A stretch of 64,000 nt of DNA from CAZGXI01 sp964529715 (GTDB lineage: Bacteria > Chloroflexota > Anaerolineae > Aggregatilineales > Ch27): contig CAZGXI010000023.1 of the NCBI GenBank assembly GCA_964529715.1, forward strand, positions 1-64,000, written 5' to 3'. Made by a program: the position numbers and the translations under genes. The notes beneath the pieces were generated by a model. It was not told where the DNA came from. It saw only the letters and a list, made by a program, of their open reading frames with translations, and ran no database searches. Shown piece by piece: positions 17,640 through 27,500 of the stretch (its first letter is position 1; the number at the start of each line of letters is the position of its first letter).

Positions 17640-18038
17640 TCAATTGGCGCAGGTGCCGAACAAGATGATCTGTGTACCGCTGCCGTCTTCCGCCCGATCC
17701 GCCGACCATTCGGCCTGGGCCATGCGGAAGCCGAGATCGCCGCCCGCCATCGCCCGCTCCAGGTAGTCGCTCGTCTGCTGCGCATACCACGCGCGGACGG
17801 TCGCCGGATCGTCGGGCGAATGGAGGACGAGCACGGTGTTGCCCATGCCGAACTCGGTCAGAAAGTTGTGGACGCGCGAGACAACCCCGGCGTTCGGATA
17901 GATCGGCAGCCGCTGGCTCAGCGAAGCGTAACACACCCGATCAACGGCGAAGATCGCGCCGCCGATGCAAACCAGCACCAGCGCGACCACCAGTCCGCAG
18001 CCGATCAGGGTGCGCGGGACTTTGAATGTTTTCACCAC
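17640..18038 (-). CDS. Single-pass membrane protein of unknown function
   Basis: The 132-residue product has one N-terminal membrane helix (about 10-32, LIGCGLVVALVLVCIGGAIF) and a small outer domain with YPNAGVVSRVHNFL, VLHSPDDPATVRAWYAQQ and a C-terminal Cys. The tail resembles domains that track residuals or thermodynamic-like small lipoproteins only in general style; the family was not recognised. The start GTG at 18038 is set by AGGAG seven bases upstream; an upstream TTG would cover that site. It lies 17 bp before the Hcy methyltransferase gene and 33 bp after adenosine deaminase, so it is an operon member. Confidence 0.7.
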   Translation of the reverse strand: MVKTFKVPRTLIGCGLVVALVLVCIGGAIFAVDRVCYASLSQRLPIYPNAGVVSRVHNFLTEFGMGNTVLVLHSPDDPATVRAWYAQQTSDYLERAMAGGDLGFRMAQAEWSADRAEDGSGTQIILFGTCAN

Positions 18039-18071
18039 CAATATTCTCCTGAAACCCAAACCCGTAACGCT

Positions 18072-19148
18072 TTAATTCAAAACCTCCGCCCGCAGCCGGG
18101 CGAACTCCGCCGCGAAGTCGGCTTCCATGCGCGCCCGCGTTTCTCTGGGCAGCAGGGATGCGCGCACGCCGTTGAGCGCCAGCCATTCCAGCGTGTCCGG
18201 GCCGAAGCCGAACACATGCGCCGCCGCCAGGTATTCGTCGGTGAGGGTGGTGTTGAACATGGGCGGGTCGTCCGAGTTGAGCGTGACGTACAGCCCCGCA
18301 TCGATCAGACGCGGCAGGGGATGATCCGCCAGGCTCGGAAAGACGCCCAGGCAGACGTTGCTGGTCGGGCAGACGTCCAGGGGAACCTGGCTGACGCGCA
18401 ACTCGTCCACCAGGGTCGGGTCTTCCAGGCAGCGCACACCATGACCGATCCGCGCCGCGTGGGCGATGTGCAGCGCATCCCACATACTCTGCGGACCGGC
18501 AACCTCTCCGGCGTGTGGTACGCTGGCCAGCCCGGCGGCGCGCGCCCGCGCGAACGCTTCAGCGAATTTCGTCGGTGGATTGCCATCTTCCGGCCCGCCC
18601 AGGCCGAGCGCCACGACGCCGCGCCCCATGCCGCCGATGGCCCATTCGGTGGTGATTAACCCCTCGGCAGGGCTGACATCGCGCGAGATGTCCAGGATCA
18701 GGCCCATGCTTACGCCGAGTTCGGATTCGGCCCAGGCACGGGCGCGGTTGATAGCTGCCAACTGCTGCTCGAAGGCCAGGCCGCTTTGCACGTAATGGGT
18801 GTAGGGCGTGTAGGTCACTTCGCTGTAGCGGATGTTTTGCTGCGCCTGTCCGGTCAGGAACTCGCGCGCGACAAGTTCGATGTCGTCGGGCGTGCGGATG
18901 CACTCGCAAATCTGGAAGTAGACTTCCAAAAAATGCCCGAAGTCGCTGAAGCGATACCATTCCCGCAGCCCGTCCACGCTGTCGGCGGGGAGCGCCACGC
19001 CGTGCTGCCGGGCCAGCTTGAGCAGCGTCTCCGGCCTGACCGAGCCTTCCAGGTGGACGTGCAGTTCCACCTTTGGCATCCGGCGAATGAACTCGTCCAG
19101 GGGATGTGGCCCTGCTGCTTGTGTGGCTGTATGGGGCGTCGGCAACAT
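18072..19148 (-). CDS. add: Adenosine deaminase
   Basis: Add hydrolyses adenosine to inosine plus ammonia. The 358-residue metal-dependent amidohydrolase has the Zn site HVHLEG (HxH) near residue 30, the HAGE motif (about 205), RIGHGVRCLEDP with the catalytic His, and NSDDPPMF carrying the metal-binding Asp. It begins 8 bp after the metH stop codon on the same strand. In the methyl cycle adenosine arises from S-adenosylhomocysteine, so co-transcription with metH makes biochemical sense; that link is inference. An adenine deaminase variant is possible but less likely. Confidence 0.93.
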   Translation of the reverse strand: MLPTPHTATQAAGPHPLDEFIRRMPKVELHVHLEGSVRPETLLKLARQHGVALPADSVDGLREWYRFSDFGHFLEVYFQICECIRTPDDIELVAREFLTGQAQQNIRYSEVTYTPYTHYVQSGLAFEQQLAAINRARAWAESELGVSMGLILDISRDVSPAEGLITTEWAIGGMGRGVVALGLGGPEDGNPPTKFAEAFARARAAGLASVPHAGEVAGPQSMWDALHIAHAARIGHGVRCLEDPTLVDELRVSQVPLDVCPTSNVCLGVFPSLADHPLPRLIDAGLYVTLNSDDPPMFNTTLTDEYLAAAHVFGFGPDTLEWLALNGVRASLLPRETRARMEADFAAEFARLRAEVLN

Positions 19149-19156
19149 GCGATCAC

Positions 19157-22100
19157 CTATCCTTCGTCCAAAATCTGTTCCAAGCGATCCACGCCGGTGC
19201 TGTAATACTTCGCCTCCGGGTGATGGACGACAATGGCCGCCGTGCTCTGTTCCGGCACGAGCTGGTAGGCGGCGGTCAGGGTCATGCCTAGGTCGCTCAT
19301 TGCCCCCGGCAGCAGCCGGAACACGATCTCATGCTGGGCCAGGTCCGGGCAGGCGGGATAGCCCCAGCTATAGCGTTTGCCCTGTTCCGGTGCCAGGCCC
19401 AGTTCACGACGGATGTGCGCATGGACGTAGTTGGCGGTCGCCTCGGCGGTTTGCACGGCCAGTCCGTGAAAGAAATACGCTTCGGTGTAGCCGTCGGCGC
19501 CTTGCAGGCGGTCGAATTCCTCGGTCGCGCCTTCGCCTACCGTGACGACCTGGAACGCGGCCACGTCTACCCGGCCATCGTCGGCGGGCAGAAAGTAGTC
19601 GCTGAGGCACAGGAAGTCGCCGGTGGCCTGGCGCGGGAAGGTGAAGCGTGCGAACTCAACGCGCTCTGGGGCCTGCCCATTTGCCGCCGCGAAAGGTCGC
19701 CAATCCCACACGATCAGATCGTCGCCGTCGCTGTTCACCGGGAAATAGCCGTACACGGCCTGGGGGCGCAGCGTTTCGCGGCGCAAGGCTTCCCTTTGCA
19801 TCCGCGCCAGCCGCGTCTCGAACTCGGCTTGCAGCTTTTCCCACTCCGACCCGTGCGCGTTCTTTGCGCCCCAGGAAAGGCGGTATAGTTCCGGTTTATC
19901 CAGGTGAGTGAAGACCATTTCCAGCGGCATCGCATGGATCGTCTTGCTGCCCCAGAACGGCGGCGCTGGGACGAAGGGCGCGGGCTGTACGGCGCTGCCC
20001 CGTCCGACGGGGCGTTCACGCTTGCGGCGGGTGGGTTTGCCCTGATCCGCATAGGCTTCGTCAATGATCTCGGCGACGAAGGTGTCTCGCCTGGCCGGGT
20101 CGGCCAGGGTATCCATGACCGAGAGGCCCTCGAAGGCATCCTGGCAATAGAACACGCCCGGTGCATAAGGCTCGCCGGTCTCATCCAGAAAGAGGATGCG
20201 CCGCCCGAACTTGCGGTTGATCGCCGCGCCGCCGACCAGCACCGGGAACGTCAGGCCGCGCCGGGCCAGTTCGTTAACCACCAGCGGCATTTGTCTGGAT
20301 GTGCTGACCAGCAACGCGCTCAGGCCGATGGCGTCGGCGTTGACCTCGACGGCCTTCTCGATGATCGTGTTGGCGGGCACCTGTTTGCCCAGGTCGTGCA
20401 CGGTGTAGCCGTTGTTGGCGAGGATGGTCTTGACCAGGTTCTTGCCGATGTCGTGCACGTCGCCGTAGACCGTTGCCAGCACCACGACGCCTTTTGTCAC
20501 GCCCTCCACGCGGTCCATAAACTGTTCCAGGTAGCCGACGGACTTCTTCATCACCTCGGCGCTTTGCAACACAAACGGCAGGATCAACTCGCCCGCGCCG
20601 AACTTGTCCCCGACTTCCTTCATGGCGGGCAGCAGGACGTTGTTCAGCACGCCGACGGCGTCCTGGCGGGTCAGGCAGTCGTCGATAAGGGCTTCGACGC
20701 CCTCCTTCTTGCGGTGGACGATCTGCCAGTGGAGCGCCTGTTCGGCGGTCATGCCGGCGGTGGGGTCTTCGACTTCTTTTGCCCCGGTCTGGACCTGGTG
20801 CTGCTGAAAGTACTGGATGAAACGCGGCAGGGCGTCGGGGTCGCTGTTGAAGATCAGGTCTTCGGCCAGCTTGCGCTGTTCGGTAGGAATTTCGGCGTAG
20901 GGTGTGATGTGTGCCGGGTTGACGATAGCCATGTCCAGGCCGGCCTGCACCGCGTGGTAGAGGAAGACGCTGTTCAACACGCCGCGCGCGGCTTCGTCCA
21001 CGCCGAAGCTGACGTTGCTGACGCCGAGCGAGGTCATCACGCCGGGGAGATGCTGCTTGATCAGCCGGATCGCTTCGATGGTTTCAATGGCGCTGTTGCG
21101 CAGTTCTTCCTGTCCGGTTGTCAGGGGAAAGGTCAAGGTATCGAAGATCAGGTCTTCGGGCGAGAGGCCGTAGTCGTTGACGGCGATCTCGGTGATGCGT
21201 CGGGCGATCTCGAACTTCTTCTGGCGGGTGTGGGCCATGCCCTCTTCGTCGATGGTCATGGAGAGCACGCCCGCGCCGTACTTCTTTGCAATCGGAAAGA
21301 CCCGGTCGATCCGTTCGCGTCCGTTTTCCAGATTGTTGCCATTAATGATGCCCCGGCCCGGATAGACGGCAAGCGCGGCCTCGGCCACTTCTGGCTCGGT
21401 CGTGTCGATGATCAGGGGCACATCTACCGCCAGGGCCAGTTTTTTCACCAGCGTGCGCATCTGGTGGGCCTCATCACTGCGTTCGGTGAGGGCCACGCCC
21501 ACATCCAGCATGTGCGCGCCGTTATCGACCTGCTCACGCGCGATTTGCACGATGCTGTCGTAGTCGTCTGCCAGCAGCAGGCGCTTGACCTTGCGGCTGC
21601 CCTGGCTGTTTACCCGTTCGCCGATCAGGGTCGGGCCGGGATTCTGCACCATTGGCACAGCGCGCATGTTGCTGGACGCCTGGGCCACGTGCTCTGGTCG
21701 GCGCGGGGTGGGGGGGCGAACCTCACCCCCTGGCCCCCTCTCCGTAAACAGAGAGGGGGAAGCGGCAGGATGTCCGTGCACTTTTTGGTACAGCAGGGCG
21801 ATGTGCTCTGGGCGGGTGCCGCAGCAGCCGCCCACGACGTTCACGCCCCAGCGGGCGAACTCTGCCACCATGTCGCTGAACGGGTCTGGCTCCATCGGGT
21901 AGACGGCCTCGCCTTCGACGTTGATTGGCAGTCCTGCGTTCGGCAGGACGCTGATCGGCAGGGTGCTGTGCTCCACGAGATATTGAATCGGCGCGCGCAT
22001 GTGCTCCGGCCCGGTGGAACAGTTGAGGCCGATCACGTCGATGGGCAGGGCTTCCAGCGTGGCGAGGGCGCTGCCGATGTCTGTGCCAAACAGCATCCGG

Positions 22101-22741
22101 CCTGAGGTATCCAGCGTCACCTGTACCTGCAAGGGGATGCGCTGGCCGGAGTCTGCAAAGTAGCGGTTGAGGCCCACGACCGCCGCCTTGACCTCCAGGA
22201 TGTCTTGGCTGGTCTCCACCAGCAACAGGTCCGCGCCACCCTCGACCAGCCCTTGTGCCTGCTCGTAGAACAGGTTGGCCAGCTCGTCGAAGGTGATGTC
22301 GCTTAACTGCGGGTCGTCGCCGCTGGGCAGCTTGCCGGATGGCCCGATGCTCCCGGCGACAAAGCGCGGGATGCCCGTCTCGGCGGCGAAGCGGTCACAG
22401 ACGCGCCGGGCGATCTGCGCTGCCGCGCGGTTGATCTCCAGCACGCGCTCGCCCAGGCCGTAGTCGCCCAGGGTGAGCCGGTTGGCCCGGAAGGTGTTCG
22501 TCTCGATGACCTCTGCCCCCACGGCCAGGAATGAGGCATGAATCTCCTCGATCACGTCCGGGCGGGTGATGGACAGGTAGTCGTTGCAGCCGTTGTACTG
22601 TTCGCCGCCGAAGTCGTCGGCAGATAGATGGTAACGCTGGATGCTGGTGCCCATCGCGCCGTCGAACACGACGATGTGATCGGCGATGGCGTCCAGATAG
22701 CGTCGATTGGTGTACGTGCGGTTCGCGTGGCGGTGGGTCAT
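19157..22741 (-). CDS. metH: Cobalamin-dependent methionine synthase
   Basis: MetH moves a methyl group from 5-methyl-THF through cobalamin to homocysteine. The 1194-residue protein has all four modules: a homocysteine domain (about 1-310; VVGGCCGTRPEH Zn Cys pair), a pterin domain (about 355-620; ERVNSQGSRK), a B12 module with the lower-ligand motif GDVHDIGKNL (about 760), and an AdoMet reactivation domain with RYSWGYPACPD near the end. The start at 22741 is preferred over one three codons upstream because AAAGGA is 8 bases away. A palindromic repeat is inserted in frame in the Hcy-pterin linker (21734-21759). No SAM or cobalamin riboswitch was seen in the short upstream gap. Confidence 0.97.
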   Translation of the reverse strand: MTHRHANRTYTNRRYLDAIADHIVVFDGAMGTSIQRYHLSADDFGGEQYNGCNDYLSITRPDVIEEIHASFLAVGAEVIETNTFRANRLTLGDYGLGERVLEINRAAAQIARRVCDRFAAETGIPRFVAGSIGPSGKLPSGDDPQLSDITFDELANLFYEQAQGLVEGGADLLLVETSQDILEVKAAVVGLNRYFADSGQRIPLQVQVTLDTSGRMLFGTDIGSALATLEALPIDVIGLNCSTGPEHMRAPIQYLVEHSTLPISVLPNAGLPINVEGEAVYPMEPDPFSDMVAEFARWGVNVVGGCCGTRPEHIALLYQKVHGHPAASPSLFTERGPGGEVRPPTPRRPEHVAQASSNMRAVPMVQNPGPTLIGERVNSQGSRKVKRLLLADDYDSIVQIAREQVDNGAHMLDVGVALTERSDEAHQMRTLVKKLALAVDVPLIIDTTEPEVAEAALAVYPGRGIINGNNLENGRERIDRVFPIAKKYGAGVLSMTIDEEGMAHTRQKKFEIARRITEIAVNDYGLSPEDLIFDTLTFPLTTGQEELRNSAIETIEAIRLIKQHLPGVMTSLGVSNVSFGVDEAARGVLNSVFLYHAVQAGLDMAIVNPAHITPYAEIPTEQRKLAEDLIFNSDPDALPRFIQYFQQHQVQTGAKEVEDPTAGMTAEQALHWQIVHRKKEGVEALIDDCLTRQDAVGVLNNVLLPAMKEVGDKFGAGELILPFVLQSAEVMKKSVGYLEQFMDRVEGVTKGVVVLATVYGDVHDIGKNLVKTILANNGYTVHDLGKQVPANTIIEKAVEVNADAIGLSALLVSTSRQMPLVVNELARRGLTFPVLVGGAAINRKFGRRILFLDETGEPYAPGVFYCQDAFEGLSVMDTLADPARRDTFVAEIIDEAYADQGKPTRRKRERPVGRGSAVQPAPFVPAPPFWGSKTIHAMPLEMVFTHLDKPELYRLSWGAKNAHGSEWEKLQAEFETRLARMQREALRRETLRPQAVYGYFPVNSDGDDLIVWDWRPFAAANGQAPERVEFARFTFPRQATGDFLCLSDYFLPADDGRVDVAAFQVVTVGEGATEEFDRLQGADGYTEAYFFHGLAVQTAEATANYVHAHIRRELGLAPEQGKRYSWGYPACPDLAQHEIVFRLLPGAMSDLGMTLTAAYQLVPEQSTAAIVVHHPEAKYYSTGVDRLEQILDEG
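21734..21759. repeat. Palindromic repeat inserted in the metH coding region
   Basis: Perfect 9-bp arms, CCCCCTCTC (21734-21742) and GAGAGGGGG (21751-21759), sit in a longer C-rich tract starting near 21710. This tract has the look of intergenic repeats (CTCACCCCCTGGCCCCCTCTCC type). It encodes a low-complexity stretch around SLFTERGPGGEVRPPTPRR that other MetH linkers are not expected to contain, and the reading frame stays open. Confidence 0.65.
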
Positions 22742-22801
22742 AAATCGCATCCTTTGGATTACCAGTGTTCAACCAACAAACCCTCGATTTCCGAAGAGTG
22801 T

Positions 22802-23008
22802 TTATCGGCCCTCCCCGATGGCCTCTGCCATTTCCGCTACATCCGCCGGCGAGAAGTTGAGACGGCGAATATCGGCAATCAAGCTGCTTCCCGGCTCGCC
22901 GCGTGGACGGGGCAGGCTGCGCACGAATTCCAGTACGCGGCGCTGCTGGTCGGCGTCCAGTTTGTGAACCTGCTCCAGAATTTTCTGGGTGTAGTCGCGT
23001 GTCGTCAT
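22802..23008 (-). CDS. Small hypothetical protein
   Basis: A 68-residue charged protein starting MTTRDYTQKILEQVHKLDADQQRRVLEFV, with GGAG 8 bases before the ATG. The N-terminal helical segment looks like the short bacterial proteins that resemble DUF2281-type antitoxins (EKIxxLPxxxxxEVLDFVEFL pattern). No toxin gene is adjacent, so a toxin-antitoxin role is not claimed. It lies between the GNAT gene and metH on the same strand. Confidence 0.6.
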   Translation of the reverse strand: MTTRDYTQKILEQVHKLDADQQRRVLEFVRSLPRPRGEPGSSLIADIRRLNFSPADVAEMAEAIGEGR

Positions 23009-23044
23009 GGGACTTCTCCGGTTGGCTCCGTGCAGGCCGGAGGA

Positions 23045-23470
23045 TTACTCGATTACTTTCTTGAACACATACGAAACGCGCTCGTAGCCCATGTGCTGCT
23101 CGTAGAAGCGGTGTGCGCCAGTCCGCCAGAAAGCCGAAGATAGTGCCACGCAGGCGCAGCCTTCGCGCCGGGCGAAGTCTTCGACGTATTCCAGCAGCAC
23201 GCGCCCGTAGCCTTTGGAGCGGGCCTCGGCCTTCGTCACCAGGTCGTAGACCCACACATGTCGCCCGTAGTACAGGTTCGTGCCGATCTCGATGCCTGCC
23301 AGGGCGACGATCTCGCCATCCTCACGCAGGGCGAACAGTCGGTAGCCGCGCCCGATCATGACCTTCAGCAGGTCCAGGTATTGTTGCTCATCCAGGTGAG
23401 TGCGTAGTTCGTGCATCACCGGATAGGCTTCACGCAGTTCTTCCTCGGTGCACAGTTCTATAATCGTCAT
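23045..23470 (-). CDS. GNAT-family N-acetyltransferase
   Basis: The 141-residue protein has the GNAT core: LFALREDGEIVALAGIEIGTNLYYGRHVWVYDLVTKAEARSKGYGRVLL, with the acetyl-CoA-binding loop RSKGYG (about 88-93), followed by FARREGCACVALSS and a C-terminal HRFYEQHMGYER. The start overlaps the stop of the upstream phosphorylase gene by 4 bp (ATGA), which indicates translational coupling. The substrate is unknown. Confidence 0.92.
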   Translation of the reverse strand: MTIIELCTEEELREAYPVMHELRTHLDEQQYLDLLKVMIGRGYRLFALREDGEIVALAGIEIGTNLYYGRHVWVYDLVTKAEARSKGYGRVLLEYVEDFARREGCACVALSSAFWRTGAHRFYEQHMGYERVSYVFKKVIE

Positions 23471-24330
23471 AGCTTCAGACAGGCCTCCACCGCCAGCCAG
23501 AACAATCTCTCCCGCACCGATTTGCGGGCGAGCCAATCACGGTTATCCCACACGTCGCCGCTCACGTCGTCGCCGCCGTAGAGAATCTGGGCGAAGGTCA
23601 CGCCCCGAAACTGCGCCACCGCAAAGAAGGCTGCCGCTTCCATCTCGACGGTGATGCACCCTTCGGCTTTACGGCGGGCGATCCGGGCCGGGGTCTCGCG
23701 GTAGATGCCGTCGGTGGTCCAGGTCCTGCCTGTGAGGTAAGGAACGGCGTGCGCCTGGAGGGTCGCCTCAAGCGCGGCGACGCCTTCTGGGCTGGCGGCG
23801 ACCTCACGCCCCGGCGGCAGGTAGTGGTACGATGTCCCCTCGTCGCGCACGGCAGTGGTCGGCACAATCACGTGCCCGACGGCGATTTCCTTATTGAGGA
23901 CACCCGCGCCACCGCAGGCGATGAATTTGCGGCAGCCGAGGGCGATCAGTTCTTCCAGGAACCCGGCAGACAGCGGCGCACCCACGCCCGGATGCGCGAC
24001 CGTCAGCCGCCTGCCATCGATGTCCAGTTCGTAGACCGGGTTCGGGCCGATCTCGCTGGCGAGCGATTTGACCACGCTGGCTGCGCCGTTGCCGCACACC
24101 GCACCGATCACGTCTTGAAAGAAGCACAGTACACAGTGGTCGGCGATGTCCAGCGGGCGGATCAGGCGGCTTGGTTCGAGAAGAGCCTCTCGTGTGGGAT
24201 CGAATTCCAGGATCGGGTAGGGATGGTCCACGCATTCCTTCTTTCGGCAGATCGCTGTACCCGGATAACAAAATGCGCTTCCCCGGTACTCGAAGAAGCG
24301 CGACGCGACAAACCAGCCTATGTCACTCAT
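23467..24330 (-). CDS. Nucleoside phosphorylase (uridine/purine phosphorylase superfamily)
   Basis: The 287-residue protein belongs to the PNP/UDP phosphorylase superfamily: LTVAHPGVGAPLSAGFLEELIALGCRKFIACGGAGVL (about 125-160) holds the phosphate and sugar site, and GCITVEMEAAAFFAVAQFRGV (about 220-240) holds the conserved Glu-Met-Glu ribose-binding motif. These enzymes cleave nucleosides with phosphate. The neighbouring adenosine deaminase and metH suggest nucleoside salvage, and substrate choice cannot be fixed from sequence. The ATG at 24328-24330 has AGGGA about 8 bases upstream. Confidence 0.92.
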   Translation of the reverse strand: MSDIGWFVASRFFEYRGSAFCYPGTAICRKKECVDHPYPILEFDPTREALLEPSRLIRPLDIADHCVLCFFQDVIGAVCGNGAASVVKSLASEIGPNPVYELDIDGRRLTVAHPGVGAPLSAGFLEELIALGCRKFIACGGAGVLNKEIAVGHVIVPTTAVRDEGTSYHYLPPGREVAASPEGVAALEATLQAHAVPYLTGRTWTTDGIYRETPARIARRKAEGCITVEMEAAAFFAVAQFRGVTFAQILYGGDDVSGDVWDNRDWLARKSVRERLFWLAVEACLKL

Positions 24331-24508
24331 CTTCCAGTTCCCTGACGGACTTGGCACCTTCCCGGCGCTCCGGGGGTTGCCGCGGGTTCACAGGGCCGTT
24401 CCCTCCCCCGCTCTGGATGAGTATATCAATTGCAGGTTATAGTAGCATAGGTGACTGGAAGCGTCAAGATAGTGGGCGGCAAAACGGCGACGAAAGCAAG
24501 GTTGATTC

Positions 24509-27500
24509 ATGAGGGGGAATACGTCACGAAGGGCGCTGGCGATCTTGCTGGCAGTGTTGAGCCTGTTGCCTGCCAATGTGGGTGCCCAGGGCACGCCGGA
24601 TGCGCAGCGCATGGCCCTGGTGAGCGAAATCGGCGGCGTGGCGCGGGCGGTGGCGGCGCTGGAGGACGGTTTGCTGCTGGCGGAAGGCGAGTCGCTGGTC
24701 CGGCTGGACGGCGCGGGCAGGGAGATCGGGCGGGCTGCACCGGGGCGGGGAGCAGTGCAGGACCTCGCTGCGCGCGGTGGGGCGGTTTACGCGCTGACCG
24801 AAACGGGCCTGTCCGTCCTTGACCTGGATTCCCTGGCGGAGCGCGCTTTTTTGCCGGGCGGGGGGCAGGCGCTTGCCGTCACCGACCGGGCGATCTACGT
24901 GGCAGCGCAGCGGGCGGGGCTTCGCGCGGCGCTGATCGGTGCGGATGGGCTACCTGGCGGCTGGCAGGCTATTCCCTCCTCTGATGGGGCTGCTGTAGAC
25001 ATAGATGCCGACGCGGCGGCAGCGTACCTCTATGTGGCGCTGGGCGAAGGGGGGATCGGCATTTATGCCCTGAGTGATCCTGCTGTCCCAGCCCTGGTCC
25101 ACCGGATCACTGATGTCGGCGCGATCCGGGCTGTCGATGTGGACGGCGCGCGGCTGTTTGCGGCAAGTGGCCACCGCCTGCACGTTTACGACCTGTCGGG
25201 GCCGACACAGCCCGTGCTGGCCGATAGCTACGATCCCCTGCACGACGCGCGCGGGCTGGTGCTGCGCGGCGAGTGGGCCTACGTCGCGGACGCGGCGGGC
25301 GGGTTGAAGCGGTATGTCTTCGACAGCCTGACCGCCGTTCGCTTTGACCGCGTCGTCTGGCAGGGAGAAGCCTATGGTGTGTTTGACGATGGGCGCTATC
25401 TGTATCTGGCTGCCGGCTGGGACGGCGTGATCGCACTCGACGCGCCGGATCGGGACAGGCTGGAGGCACGCGGGCGTGTGGTGCTGCCGGGGTTGGCGTC
25501 GGCAGTGGTAGTAGACGGGGCCGGAGGCGCGCGGCGCGGGCTGGCAGCCCTGGGCGCGGAAGGGGTGGCCGTCATCGACTGGCGGGACATCAATGCGCCG
25601 CGCCTGGGGGCGGTGTTGAACCTGGGCGGCGCGGTGCGGGCGGTGGCCGTGCGGGATGCAGTCGGCTTTGCGGCGGTCGAGGGCGTGGGGTTGGCGATCC
25701 TGGGGCTGGCAGACGTGAACGCGCCCACGCTGCTGGCGACCGTGCCCATGCAGGGCGCGCCGCAGTCGCTGGCCCTTGGCGGCACGCTGGTCTATGCAGC
25801 AGCAGGGGACGGCGGGCTGTACGTGGTGGAGACGATCCGGCCTGCCGAGGCGGCCATCGTGGGGCGGCTGCTGCCGCCGCGCGCCGATCAGCCTTTTCTG
25901 CACGTCGCACTCGAAGGCAAACGGGCTTACATCAGTACGGGAGACGCGCTGCTGATCGCCGACGTGGACAGCGGTCAGACGCCGCAGGTATTATCGACAC
26001 TTTCGATTCCGGCAACGGCAGCGGCGGCGCGGGCGTTCATCGCCTATGCCGTTGGCCCACGTTCGCTAACCACCGTCAATGGCGGTTCTAGCAACGCGCC
26101 CGAAATTTTACATACTTACCGGGCTATCGATTCGATCTGCGCGGTGTTGTCTGGTGGGGAGTACGTCTGGCTGGCCGGGCAGGGTGATGGCGCGCAGGCG
26201 GCGTTCCTGGGGCTGAGTGGGTTGGGGGCTGCGGAAGCATGGACTGCCGGCTATGGAGAAGGCTGCTCCCTGGCGACCGGACAGGGCGGCCTGGCATGGC
26301 TGGCTGCCGGATCGGATGGCCTGATTGCACTGCGTCCCGGTGGAGCATCTCCGGTGAGGCCTGCTGCTCTTGGCGGGGAAACCATCCACGTGCTGGCGGA
26401 CGGTCGGTTGCTGATCGGCGGCGGGACGGGATGGGGCATCCTTGACCCGGCGGGCCAGGACGGCCACTGGGTGCGCGGCGAAGCGCCGGGCCGGGTCGCC
26501 GGGCTGACTGGGGCAGGGGACTCGATCTTCCTGGCGCTGGGCGAGGGCGGCGCAGTGCGCTACGGTCCGGTTGACCAGGGGGAGTCGTTCCGATTGGTGG
26601 CCCACTGGTTGCCAGGAGCAGCGGACGGTTCTGCGCGCGGCGTGACGGCAGAGGGGCAGTTTGTCTATGTGGCCGAAGACGGGCCGGGAGCAGGCGGGGC
26701 GCTGCGGGTCTTGACGGCAGAATCGCTGCAGACGGTGACGACGGTTCCCTTGCCGGGGCGGGCACAGGCCGTCGCCCAGCAAGATGGGCTGGCTTACGTG
26801 GACTATGGGCGGGATGGGCGCGGCGGGCTGGCCGTGATCGACGTGCGGACGCCGACGGCAGGATTGCGCGCAGTTGGATCAGCCGCTTTCCCGGCGACGG
26901 GGCTGGCGCTGACAGCCGATGGCAGAATTGGCTACGCGGTGGGCGGCACGGCGCTTACCGTCTTCGACCTGTCCGGCTGGCCAGAAGTTCGCCCTCTGCG
27001 GGTTGTGAGGCTTTCCAGGTCGGTGAGCCGGTTGATCCTGGACGAGGCGGGGCGTCGCCTGTTGGGATTTGCGCCGGGGCAATCCGTGCTGGTGCTGCGC
27101 TTGGATGATCCCACTCTGCCGGTTCCGGCAGCCATTCTGGAGACGGCGGCCCAGGATGTGGCAGTGTACGGCGACGCGCTCTATCTGGCGGTGGGGGAGG
27201 GCGGTTTACAGGCGGCGAATCTGGCCTTGTTGGAAAACCTGGCTACCACTGTGCGGACGCTCAATGGCGCGCCGACGGCAGCCCTGTGGACGGACAGTGG
27301 GATGCTCTATGCCGCAGGGGCGGCCTCTCTACGCGCCTATGATCTATCTGATCCATTTGCCCCGGCACAGACAGCCACACTGTCTCTGGAGCGGGGCGAC
27401 GCAGCGCAGGCGCTGGTCGGGCGGGCCACGCGGCGAGACGGGCGTTGGCTGTACGTGGGGACGGCGGCAGGGGTGTGGGCGGCGCATCACACGCCGGATG

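Noticed and set aside
15742..22741. Recent duplication of homocysteine methyltransferase domains
   Set aside because: The domains in MetH and in the MTHFR fusion are diverged members of a common superfamily; nothing suggests a local duplication.
22742..22801. SAM or cobalamin riboswitch upstream of metH
   Set aside because: The gap is only 60 bp and shows no matching structure; the preceding gene is on the same strand.
22802..23008. Toxin-antitoxin pair
   Set aside because: The small protein resembles antitoxins only in style and no toxin-like gene is next to it.
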